Shown one piece after another: positions 53,894-61,285 of a stretch of 64,000 bases of DNA; positions within the stretch are counted from its first letter, which is position 1, and every line of letters begins with the position of its first letter. A program made the translations under genes and the position numbers. Origin of the DNA: Rhodothermales bacterium. GTDB lineage: Bacteria > Bacteroidota > Rhodothermia > Rhodothermales > Bin80. The notes under the pieces were generated by a model. It ran no database searches, was not told where the DNA came from, and saw only the letters and a program-made list of their open reading frames with translations. The stretch spans positions 958,819-1,022,818 of the forward strand of contig OX638318.1 in the NCBI GenBank assembly GCA_951812585.1, given 5' to 3'.

Positions 53894-53910
53894 TGCGGTA
53901 ATGCGGTAAT
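53887..53910. repeat. Triple GCGGTAAT tandem repeat across a stop codon
   Basis: Three perfect 8-bp copies (53887-53894, 53895-53902, 53903-53910) begin in the last codons of the DUF1549/DUF1553 gene and include its TAA stop. They fill most of the gap before DUF1501. Confidence 0.9.
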
Positions 53911-53924
53911 TGTAATTTGGTGCC

Positions 53925-55376
53925 ATGCACGAATGCTGTAACTACGACGAGCGGTATACACGCAGGGATTTCCTGACGCGAACCACGCTGGGACTCGGTG
54001 CTGCGACGTTGGCTTCCCTCATGAATCCCCTATCGGCCTTTGCCCGGCTTGGAGACGAACCGGACAAAGGCGTGTTGGGCCAGCCGCATTTTGCGCCGAA
54101 AGTCAAGCGCGTGATCTACCTCCTGCAGAGCGGTGCACCGAGCCAACTCGACCTCTTTGACTACAAGCCTTCGCTGGCGCGTTACCACGGGCAGGAGCTT
54201 CCGGCATCTGTACGCGGAAAGCAGCGCCTGACGGGCATGACGGCAGGGCAAAAGAATTTTCCGATGGTGCGCTCGCCGTTTGGCTTCGCGCAGCGTGGCG
54301 GCAGCGGCGCATGGGTGAGCGAACTCTTGCCGTATACCTCGCAGATCGTAGATGAGCTCTGCTTCGTGCGTTCGATGCACACCGATGCCATCAACCACGA
54401 TCCGGCGATTACCTTCCTGCAGAGCGGATCACAGCAGCCGGGACGCCCGTCCATGGGCTCCTGGTTGAGTTGGGGCTTGGGCAGTGATAACGCAAATCTG
54501 CCAGCTTTTGTGGTCCTGGTTACCAAAGACAAGATGGGACAGCCGCTCTACGCGCGCCTTTGGGGCAACGGATTCTTGCCGTCGCGCCATCAGGGCGTGC
54601 AATTCAGAAGCGGTAAGGATCCTGTGCTGTACCTGACCAATCCTCCCGGCGTAACGAACAGCGACCGTGCACGCCATATAGCGTACCTGCGCAAACTCCA
54701 GGATATGCAGCACGACGCCTTAGGCGACCCGGAGATTGAGGCCAAGATTGCGCAATATGAGATGGCGTTCAGGATGCAGACCTCGGTTCCCGGGGTCATG
54801 GACCTGTCGGATGAGCCTGAGTCAACCTACGCGCTCTACGGTGAAGAGGCGCGAAATCCCGGAACCTTTGCTGCGAACTGTCTGCTGGCGCGCCGGCTTG
54901 CTGAGAAGGGTGTCCGTTTTGTACAGCTCTACCACCAGGGTTGGGATCATCATGGCGGGCTGCCTACCGCGATCCGAACGCAGTGCAAAGAAACAGACCA
55001 GGCCTCCGCAGCGCTCGTGCTGGACCTCAAGCAGCGCGGCATGCTAGACGATACGCTGGTTATCTGGGGCGGCGAGTTCGGGCGCACCGTCTATTCTCAG
55101 GGCAAGCTTACGGACGAGAGCTTCGGCCGTGATCACCACCCGCGCTGTTTCACGCTGTGGATGGCCGGCGGCGGCATACGGAAGGGTTTCACGTACGGCG
55201 AAACCGATGAGCTCGGCTACAATGTGGCGCGGGACCCCGTGCACATCCATGACTTTCAGGCGACCGTCCTTCACCTCTTGGGCATCGATCACGAGCGCCT
55301 CACCTTCCGCCATCAGGGCCGCCGCTACCGCCTGACCGATGTGCACGGCAACGTGGTGCACAACATCCTGACCTGA
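53925..55376 (+). CDS. DUF1501 protein with Tat signal (partner of DUF1549/DUF1553)
   Basis: 483 residues. A twin-arginine signal near the N-terminus (YTRRDFLTRTTLGLGAATLASL) is followed by the DUF1501/sulfatase-like alkaline-phosphatase fold: VKRVIYLLQSGAPSQLDLFDYKP, then HHGGLPTAIRTQCKETD, LVIWGGEFGRT and GRDHHPRCFTLWMAGGGIRKG. Exported folded through Tat. Proteins of this type occur next to DUF1549/DUF1553 proteins in Planctomycetota, Verrucomicrobiota and Rhodothermota. Enzymatic activity is not established. The pair together with the sialidase suggests an outer-surface degradation complex. Confidence 0.93.
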   Translation: MHECCNYDERYTRRDFLTRTTLGLGAATLASLMNPLSAFARLGDEPDKGVLGQPHFAPKVKRVIYLLQSGAPSQLDLFDYKPSLARYHGQELPASVRGKQRLTGMTAGQKNFPMVRSPFGFAQRGGSGAWVSELLPYTSQIVDELCFVRSMHTDAINHDPAITFLQSGSQQPGRPSMGSWLSWGLGSDNANLPAFVVLVTKDKMGQPLYARLWGNGFLPSRHQGVQFRSGKDPVLYLTNPPGVTNSDRARHIAYLRKLQDMQHDALGDPEIEAKIAQYEMAFRMQTSVPGVMDLSDEPESTYALYGEEARNPGTFAANCLLARRLAEKGVRFVQLYHQGWDHHGGLPTAIRTQCKETDQASAALVLDLKQRGMLDDTLVIWGGEFGRTVYSQGKLTDESFGRDHHPRCFTLWMAGGGIRKGFTYGETDELGYNVARDPVHIHDFQATVLHLLGIDHERLTFRHQGRRYRLTDVHGNVVHNILT

Positions 55377-55409
55377 TTCGCGCTGCATCCATCTGCGCGC
55401 TGCCGGTGC

Positions 55410-55559
55410 TTGGAATACGAAAACCGTCCGCAGGATTCGCGCGACCTGAACGAGCCGCCATCCAACATCACAGGCGGCCTGGGCGTCGTCAGCGCGCTCA
55501 GCAATCAGAGCTCAGATTTTGAGGTCTCAGATTTTGAGGTCGTAGCGGCGGACACGTAA
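55410..55559 (+). pseudogene. Truncated gene remnant, C-terminal piece resembling DUF4249 proteins
   Basis: In frame with the DUF1501 stop codon (55374-55376), an uninterrupted stretch reads LEYENRPQDSRDLNEPPSN, then ITGGLGVVSA, and ends at TAA 55557-55559. Such ends (a YE..R stretch then SNI-GGLG-x-F/V-G/S-A) are typical of the Bacteroidota lipoprotein family DUF4249. There is no start codon, signal or body, so it looks like a leftover 3' end. It contains the perfect 15-bp tandem repeat at 55511. The family match is from memory of the motif and moderate. Confidence 0.45.
55511..55540. repeat. Perfect 15-bp tandem repeat in the gene remnant
   Basis: CTCAGATTTTGAGGT occurs twice back to back, giving SDFEVSDFEV in the remnant's frame. 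No mismatch, hence recent. Confidence 0.9.
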
Positions 55560-55720
55560 CCAGACTAGATGGGCAGGCTACCCGCGCCGTGCAGGAAGGC
55601 ATGGACCGACCCCCGCTGGCGGCGCACATCATGATTGGCGTAGTGCCGCCCCAGCTGCAGCAGCATGGGCACCGCAGGAAAGGCAACGCGAACACCCCGG
55701 CGCAGGCCGCGCTTGACAGA

Positions 55721-55741
55721 TGACCGGTACGTGACCGGTAC
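55721..55741. repeat. 10-bp duplication at the 3' end of tRNA-Leu
   Basis: TGACCGGTAC at 55721-55730 and 55732-55741 on the plus strand, overlapping the acceptor end of the minus-strand tRNA. It resembles a small duplication next to a tRNA end, as integration leaves, but no integrase or second border is present. Confidence 0.6.
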
Positions 55742-55823
55742 CCGGGGTGGGACTCGAACCCACACGTCCTCATCGGACAACGGATTTTGAGTCCGTCGCG
55801 TCTACCAATTCCGCCACCCGGGC
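55739..55823 (-). tRNA. tRNA-Leu (CAA anticodon)
   Basis: 85 nt. The acceptor 5' strand GCCCGGG pairs with CCCGGGT at the 3' end (one G-U pair), discriminator A, CCA not encoded. D-arm GCGGAATTGGTAGACGC, anticodon stem-loop ACGGA-CTCAAAA-TCCGT giving anticodon CAA, a long class II variable arm and T-arm GTGGG-TTCGAGT-CCCAC. The long variable arm and the anticodon confirm leucine, decoding UUG. Confidence 0.96.
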
Positions 55824-55848
55824 ATGTGCCTGGAATAATACCCTAGGA

Positions 55849-57219
55849 CTAGCTGCTGGATCCGTAGGCCGCCAGGAAGCGGATAATGGATTCCACGCCC
55901 TGCCTGAAGCGGTCTATGCCAAAGTGCTCATTGGGGGAGTGGATCGCGTCTGTGTCCAAGCCGAATCCCATGAGCACGCTGTCAAGGCCCATCAGGCGCT
56001 TGAAGTCGGCGACGACCGGAATGCTGCCGCCAATCCGCGTAAAGAACGGCCGTTGACCATATACGTCCTCGAGCGCATGAGCCGCCGCCGCCATCGCCGG
56101 ACTTTCCGTGCTGACAAGCACCGGCACAGCGCCGTGAATCTCCTCCAAGCGTACGTGCATCGTGGGCGGCGCATGAGCCTCAAAGTACGCACGGGTCTTT
56201 TGCGCAATGTCTTGGGGATCCTGGTCCGGAACCAGGCGCATAGAGATCTTGGCACTCGCCGTGGATGGCAAAACCGTCTTGGCACCCTCGCCCATGTACC
56301 CACCCCAGATGCCGTTGCAATCCAGCGTTGGTCGGGCCGTGGCGCCTTCCAGAGGCGTAAAGCCTGCCTCGGTGCGCGTGTGGCCTACGCCGACTTCCGC
56401 AGCCCATGCCGCAGCATCAAATGGAAGTGCCGCAAATTCGGCACGCTCTGCTGCCGTAAGGGGACGAACATCATCGTAAAACCCTGGAATCGTGATGCGG
56501 TGATCCGCATCGTGCAGCCCACCGATGAGCTGCCCCAGCACATTGATCGGGTTCTCAATCGCGCCCCCGTACACGCCCGAGTGCAGATCGCGGTTTGGAC
56601 CAGTCAGCGTCACCTCCACATAGGACATGCCACGCAATCCACAGGTAATCGATGGCACGTCCGGCGCAAAAAGCGCCGTGTCAGAAATGCACACGACATC
56701 AGCGGCCAGCGCGTCGGTATGGGCCTGAATGTAAGGCGGCAGATGCGTAGAGCCACACTCCTCCTCGCCCTCAAAGATGAACTTCATATTGACGGGCGGC
56801 AAACCACCCGTCTTCACGTAAGCCTCCAGCGCCTTGACCCACATGAAGAGCTGTCCTTTGTCGTCGCATGCCCCGCGCGCATAGATCGCCCCATCGCGGA
56901 TCACCGGCTTAAAAGGCGGCGAGATCCAAAGCTCCAAAGGATCCGCGGGTTGGACATCGTAATGGCCGTAGACCAGAATCGTCGGGCGCGCTGGCGCCGC
57001 TTGATGCGCTGCAACAACGATGGGGTGTCCACCCGTCGGCGCGGCATGCGCTCCCGTGGCACCGAGCCCCCTGAGATGATCCACCAGCCACGCGGCCGCG
57101 CGGGCGACCTCTTCTGCGTAGGCAGAATCCGTGCTGACCGACGGAATGCCGAGCAGCGCCACCAGCTCCTCAAGGAACCGATCCTGATGACGCCGTGCGT
57201 AGTCCAATGCCTGAAGCAT
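55849..57219 (-). CDS. M20-family dipeptidase
   Basis: 456 residues. Zinc ligands and catalytic residues appear in order: YGHYDVQP (His/Asp), RGACDDKGQLFMW (bridging Asp), FEGEEECGS (catalytic Glu and ligand Glu), SDTALFAPDVPS (Asp) and HSPNEHFGID (His). The central dimerisation domain (about 200-370) has LTGPNRDLHSGVYGGAIENP, typical of the CNDP/PepV-like dipeptidases. Cytoplasmic cleavage of dipeptides is expected. It is the last protein gene of the minus-strand series, 18 bp after the small lipoprotein gene, with the tRNA just beyond. Confidence 0.94.
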   Translation of the reverse strand: MLQALDYARRHQDRFLEELVALLGIPSVSTDSAYAEEVARAAAWLVDHLRGLGATGAHAAPTGGHPIVVAAHQAAPARPTILVYGHYDVQPADPLELWISPPFKPVIRDGAIYARGACDDKGQLFMWVKALEAYVKTGGLPPVNMKFIFEGEEECGSTHLPPYIQAHTDALAADVVCISDTALFAPDVPSITCGLRGMSYVEVTLTGPNRDLHSGVYGGAIENPINVLGQLIGGLHDADHRITIPGFYDDVRPLTAAERAEFAALPFDAAAWAAEVGVGHTRTEAGFTPLEGATARPTLDCNGIWGGYMGEGAKTVLPSTASAKISMRLVPDQDPQDIAQKTRAYFEAHAPPTMHVRLEEIHGAVPVLVSTESPAMAAAAHALEDVYGQRPFFTRIGGSIPVVADFKRLMGLDSVLMGFGLDTDAIHSPNEHFGIDRFRQGVESIIRFLAAYGSSS

Positions 57220-57237
57220 AATGCGGGTTGCCTCGTG

Positions 57238-57738
57238 TTATAGTTCGCTTTCGTCGCGCCAGCGCTGCAAACGCCATGCGTCGGTGCTGTCAGTGCGCAC
57301 TAGCAGAAAGTTGACATTGCCATCCCCTCGAAAGATCTCCCCGCCTTCCAGGGAGATGGACAGATTAAAGCTGCGTACGACGCGCGTGGACACCTTCGGC
57401 GTCAGCTCCTGCTGCGTGATCACATGATTCCACTGGAGCTGCACCCCTACCGCGTTCTGAAACAGCCGGCGCGTGGATTCAAGCTCCTGAATAAAGCCCC
57501 ACTCGCGTTCCACGCCTGCGTCGAAGTCTGTATACAGAAAGACGAAAGCCGAATCAATCAGTGGCTCGTACAGCGAGATATCCATGAGCTCGTACGCATT
57601 CTTGAACGCCGTGAAGTAGCCATCGATGGTCGTTGGATCGCCCAGCAGGTGCGTGTACGGGTCTCCCTCCCCTAGACCCGGTGCAAACGGATTACACGCG
57701 GCCCAAAGCAAGAGGGCGCTATGCAGCAACGTGCGCAT
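57238..57738 (-). CDS. Small lipoprotein, unknown (B)
   Basis: 166 residues with a lipoprotein signal (LLHSALLLWAAC). The mature part, TIDGYFTAFKNAYELMDISLYEPLIDSAFVFLY and later NVNFLLVRTDSTDAWRLQRWRDE, looks like an NTF2/SnoaL-like cone fold. The companion upstream (57742-58314) ends in similar wording (GMWTLRRWTDQE), so the two are probably distant paralogues. Three bases separate them. Function unknown. Confidence 0.68.
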   Translation of the reverse strand: MRTLLHSALLLWAACNPFAPGLGEGDPYTHLLGDPTTIDGYFTAFKNAYELMDISLYEPLIDSAFVFLYTDFDAGVEREWGFIQELESTRRLFQNAVGVQLQWNHVITQQELTPKVSTRVVRSFNLSISLEGGEIFRGDGNVNFLLVRTDSTDAWRLQRWRDESEL

Positions 57739-57741
57739 CGC

Positions 57742-58314
57742 TCAGTTGGCAAACTCCGCCTTGAGGTCACTCCATGAAGCCGCGCCGCTCAGCTCCTGAT
57801 CGGTCCACCGCCGCAAGGTCCACATTCCGTTTTCGTCGGACGCAATCTCCCAAATGAGTCGGCCCTGCAGCGTATCCGGCACGCCAAAGCGCTGGTGCCG
57901 AATCACCAGCAAATAGTTCGCGTCCATCTTGTAATGCCGGTCTCCGATCTCTGACGTCACATCGTCCAGGCGTAACAGGTGGCCGGTACCTTGGCGCGCC
58001 GCCTCGGTCAGGGTCGTGAAGTAGCTGTTCTCCTCAGCATGTCCCCAGCTTGCCCAAAGCGAGGGATCACGGGCCTCTGCGATGGCCGTGGGTGTAAACT
58101 CCAGTGACGCATGCAGCGAGCGGCGGTAACTGGAGGCGTTGAGCTCGGCTACAGCAGCACGCAGGTTGGTGATGACAATATCCGGCGCATCAGGCTGTAT
58201 GAATGTGCCGCCTGCGCCCCCAGGCTCTTCGGGCGTGCGTGGCACGAAAATATCGCAAGCGCTCAAGCAGAGCAGCAGCCCCAGTCCTGCGGCGCTACGC
58301 TGCGGCTGCCACAT
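57742..58314 (-). CDS. Small lipoprotein, unknown (A)
   Basis: 190 residues with a lipobox (LLLCLSAC) and a Gly/Pro linker. The mature domain has ITNLRAAVAELNASSYRRSLH, YKMDANYLLVIRHQRFGVPDTLQG and MWTLRRWTDQE, again compatible with an NTF2-like fold. Its first codons overlap the end of ispH by 20 bp on the same strand, so it is translated as part of that operon. The link to isoprenoid synthesis is only positional. Confidence 0.68.
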   Translation of the reverse strand: MWQPQRSAAGLGLLLCLSACDIFVPRTPEEPGGAGGTFIQPDAPDIVITNLRAAVAELNASSYRRSLHASLEFTPTAIAEARDPSLWASWGHAEENSYFTTLTEAARQGTGHLLRLDDVTSEIGDRHYKMDANYLLVIRHQRFGVPDTLQGRLIWEIASDENGMWTLRRWTDQELSGAASWSDLKAEFAN

Positions 58315-59533
58315 GGAATTGCGTGAGCATCTCCTCAGGCTTCAGTGCCCCAGGAATCATGCCGATGATTCGATGGATAACCTGATCCAGCTGCGCATCC
58401 GGACAAGAAGCACCCGCGGTCAGCGCGATGCGGAGCGGGCGCACCTCCGGCATCCAACCTTTTGTTTCGTGCAGCGTCTGGTTCGCATAGTCGAAATGCT
58501 TCAGCTGCAGCGGCGAAAGAATTTCCTGCGCGTCCTTGATGAAGTAGGTAGGAACGACCTCAGCGCAGAGGCTGACCAGCTGACTCGTGTTGGAGGAGTT
58601 GTAGCCCCCGACCACCAGGGCAATGTCCAGCGGCGTTTCCAACAGAACCCGCGTACTTTCCTGGTTTTCGTGGGTCGCGTAGCACAGCGTATCGCTGGTG
58701 TCGGCAAAGTGATTCGCAATGGCATCCGCGCCGTAGCGCCGCACCAGCGCCTGGCGCAGCTCAGCCGCAATGACCTGTGTTTCGGAGACGAGCATCGTCG
58801 TCTGGTTTACTACGCCGATGCACCTGAGGTCTCGCGCGGGGTCAAAGCCGTCGCTGTACTTGCCATGGAATCGCTCAAAGAAGAACGCTTCGCCTTCCTC
58901 TTGCGTGATGACCCGCCCCAGGTCACGCGCTTCGCGAATGTCGCGCACAACCACCACCGGCGCATTCTGCCTGGCATGGGAGAACGTTGCGCGGGTTTCC
59001 TCATGGTAGCGCTTGCCGTGCACTACCACGGTGAAGTCCGCCTGGCCCAATTGCGTGCTGCGACGCCAAACCTTGACCACAAAGGGACAGGTTGTATCGT
59101 AGGTCTTGATGTCCAGCCCTCGGTCCTTCAGGTCCTGCTTGAGCTCCCGCGTAGTCCCGAAGGCGGGGATCAGCACGATGTCGTCGGGCGCAAGCGTGTC
59201 CATCGGAATCAGCTGCTCGCCTGTGGTCGTACGCAAGAAGTGCATCCCCCGTTGGCGCAGGTCATCGTTCACATGCGGATTGTGAATCATCTCGGAAAGC
59301 ATGAACAACCGCTTATCCGGGTGCCTTTCCAACGCCTCGTAGGCAATTTCCACGGCGTTTTCTACGCCGTAGCAGAATCCGAAGCTGCGTGCGACATAGA
59401 AGACGACAGGCCCGAAATCCAGCACCGACGGCGTCTTGTCACGCTTGCGGGGATCTTTCGCCGCGCGCGCTTCCTTGACCGCGGATACCATGCCACCGCG
59501 GTAGTACAAAGGAATACGGAATTGTCGTGCCAT
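58295..59533 (-). CDS. ispH: 4-hydroxy-3-methylbut-2-enyl diphosphate reductase IspH
   Basis: 412 residues from ATG 59533; a further in-frame ATG at 59557 would add eight. [4Fe-4S] cysteines Cys54 (SFGFCYGV), Cys149 (TYDTTCPFV) and Cys377 (AGASCPDAQL), plus HNPHVN, GKRYHEET and NSSNT phosphate/substrate contacts. Last step of the MEP pathway, giving IPP and DMAPP. It carries a ~40-residue N-terminal extension compared with E. coli IspH. Lipoprotein A starts inside its 3' end. Together with hpnCDE it accounts for part of the isoprenoid supply. Confidence 0.95.
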   Translation of the reverse strand: MARQFRIPLYYRGGMVSAVKEARAAKDPRKRDKTPSVLDFGPVVFYVARSFGFCYGVENAVEIAYEALERHPDKRLFMLSEMIHNPHVNDDLRQRGMHFLRTTTGEQLIPMDTLAPDDIVLIPAFGTTRELKQDLKDRGLDIKTYDTTCPFVVKVWRRSTQLGQADFTVVVHGKRYHEETRATFSHARQNAPVVVVRDIREARDLGRVITQEEGEAFFFERFHGKYSDGFDPARDLRCIGVVNQTTMLVSETQVIAAELRQALVRRYGADAIANHFADTSDTLCYATHENQESTRVLLETPLDIALVVGGYNSSNTSQLVSLCAEVVPTYFIKDAQEILSPLQLKHFDYANQTLHETKGWMPEVRPLRIALTAGASCPDAQLDQVIHRIIGMIPGALKPEEMLTQFHVAAAA

Positions 59534-59578
59534 AAGACCATTGATACGCCAGCCCATTGCCGCGGGTTCAGCGCAGAG

Positions 59579-60703
59579 CTAAAGGCGTCGGCTAACCTGC
59601 GGCTGAACTGCCTGGCGGAAGGCTTCATACCGGTCGTCCAGGATAGCCTGGCGCGCCTGCTCAACCAGCCAGTGGTACAGGAGCAGGTTCTGGATTGAAG
59701 CAATCTGCAGGCCCAACAGCTCCCTGGCCTGAAACAGATGGCGCACATACGCCTTCGTGAACGCCTGACTCGTTGGTGCATCCAGGCCAGGGTCAAGCGG
59801 CGAAAAATCTGTTTCCCAACGCTTATTGCGAATGTTGAGTATGCCGCGTGTGGTGAAAATCATGCCGTTGCGACCATTGCGCGTCGGCAACACGCAGTCG
59901 AACATGTCCACACCGTGCCCAATGCACTCCAGAAGGTCCCGGGGCATGCCGACGCCCATGAGGTAGCGGGGCTTCTGCGGCGGCAATGCGCGCGCAACCA
60001 GACCCGCGGTCGCGTACATGTCCTCCGATGCCTCTCCCACCGACAATCCGCCTATAGCATAGCCCGGAAAGTCCATCGCCACAAGGGCCTCCGCGCACGC
60101 CAGGCGGAGCGCCGGATCGATGCCGCCTTGCACGATGGCAAAGAGCGCCTGCTCATGGTTGTAGCATGGCGCTGTGCGTCGCCACTGCAGGAGGCTGCGC
60201 TCCGCCCATTGCACGGTGCGCGTACAAGCGGCCACTGCACGCTGCGCAGATACGCCCGCGGGCGGGCACTCGTCCAACACCATCATGATGTCGCTGCCCA
60301 ACGCCCGCTGCAGGTCTACAACAGCCTCCGGCGTAAAGAGGTGGGCGGAACCATCGAGATGGCTCTGAAACGTAGCGCCCTCGTCGGTGACCCTGCACCG
60401 GCTGGCCAGCGAAAACACCTGGTACCCTCCCGAGTCCGTGAGTATCGGCTTGGGCCAGGCCATGAAGCGGTGCAACCCGCCCGCCGCGCGCACCACCGGC
60501 ATGCCAGGCCTAAGGTGCAGATGATAGGTATTGCCAAGAATGATCTGCGCGCCCACCTCATCCATCAAGCTGCGCGGCGCAATACCCTTGACCGACGCCA
60601 GCGTGCCCACCGGCATGAACACCGGGGTGTCAATCGTGCCATGGTCCGTAGACAGCCGCCCGGCGCGGGCCTGTCCGTCAGCGTGCTGCAGGTGAAACTC
60701 CAC
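59579..60703 (-). CDS. tgt: Queuine/preQ1 tRNA-ribosyltransferase lacking the zinc ligands
   Basis: 374 residues. Substrate-binding GGYQVFSLASRCRV and LDECPPAG, and nucleophile region MFDCVLPTRNGRNGMIFTTRG, place it firmly as bacterial Tgt. The zinc site, usually C-x-C-x2-C plus His in the DPxCDCYTC/IHN segment, is replaced: Leu307, Ala309, Ser312 and Gln338. Exchanges guanine-34 for preQ1 (or queuine) in tRNAs with GUN anticodons. One base separates its start from the stop of the PH-like gene, and ispH follows by about 45 bp; it is in one minus-strand operon. Confidence 0.93.
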   Translation of the reverse strand: MEFHLQHADGQARAGRLSTDHGTIDTPVFMPVGTLASVKGIAPRSLMDEVGAQIILGNTYHLHLRPGMPVVRAAGGLHRFMAWPKPILTDSGGYQVFSLASRCRVTDEGATFQSHLDGSAHLFTPEAVVDLQRALGSDIMMVLDECPPAGVSAQRAVAACTRTVQWAERSLLQWRRTAPCYNHEQALFAIVQGGIDPALRLACAEALVAMDFPGYAIGGLSVGEASEDMYATAGLVARALPPQKPRYLMGVGMPRDLLECIGHGVDMFDCVLPTRNGRNGMIFTTRGILNIRNKRWETDFSPLDPGLDAPTSQAFTKAYVRHLFQARELLGLQIASIQNLLLYHWLVEQARQAILDDRYEAFRQAVQPQVSRRL

Positions 60704-60704
60704 G

Positions 60705-61283
60705 CTAGGCGTTCACGACCGCACGACAGGCGATGGCCTGCCCGCCGGCTGTGGCCCGCTCCAAGCATTGCGTGAAGACCGCCTGGTCGCTCGGCATGAG
60801 TCCGACTGCCAGCTTGGTCTGCGCCGCGACGATGATAACAACCTCAGGCGTAAGCCTGCTGATGAATGGCACCACCGCTAGCTGCCGCCGATATTCCCGG
60901 TGGTACGCGAGCGCCGTGATCACCGCGAAGCTGCGAATTGCGTCGTGGGACAACGTGCGCAGGCGCTTCCCCTGACGCAGCACGAGACCCGAATCGTGCA
61001 CGAAGATCCGGACGGGGGGCTTGAATCCCACGGCCCCCAACAAGGCGACCGCCAAGATGGCCAGCACCTGCGCCCAGAAGAAACGCGTCGCTGCAACGGC
61101 TGCCGGCTCCAACCAGGTCCATGCAATAAACTGGGCCAGAATCACCAGCAGCACAATCAATGGAAACACCACCAGATACACGGATTCGGCCTGCCAGCGG
61201 TCTTGCACCAGGCAGCGAATGCCCAAGCCCAGCAGCGAGCGTGAGGGCGAAAGCCGAGGCGGAACGTAAAAGGCGCGACCCAC
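60705..61283 (-). CDS. Two-helix membrane protein with PH-like domain, unknown
   Basis: 192 residues from GTG 61283, two bases after the mlaD stop; a longer frame to 61358 would overlap mlaD by 73 bp. Two TM segments (about 45-65 and 76-95) are followed by a cytosolic or periplasmic beta-rich part VRIFVHDSGLVLRQGKRLRTLSHDAIRSFAVI of bacterial PH-domain type. No named family recognised with certainty. It sits between mlaD and tgt with minimal gaps. Confidence 0.65.
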   Translation of the reverse strand: MGRAFYVPPRLSPSRSLLGLGIRCLVQDRWQAESVYLVVFPLIVLLVILAQFIAWTWLEPAAVAATRFFWAQVLAILAVALLGAVGFKPPVRIFVHDSGLVLRQGKRLRTLSHDAIRSFAVITALAYHREYRRQLAVVPFISRLTPEVVIIVAAQTKLAVGLMPSDQAVFTQCLERATAGGQAIACRAVVNA

Positions 61284-61285
61284 GG

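Noticed and set aside
55747-57243. 498-codon plus-strand open frame over the M20 peptidase
   Set aside because: Antisense to a clear M20 gene; translation is Arg/His-rich without motif and is a typical high-GC shadow frame. It would also run through the tRNA.
58139-59698. 519-codon plus-strand open frame over ispH
   Set aside because: Antisense shadow of ispH, whose three cysteines and motifs are intact on the minus strand.
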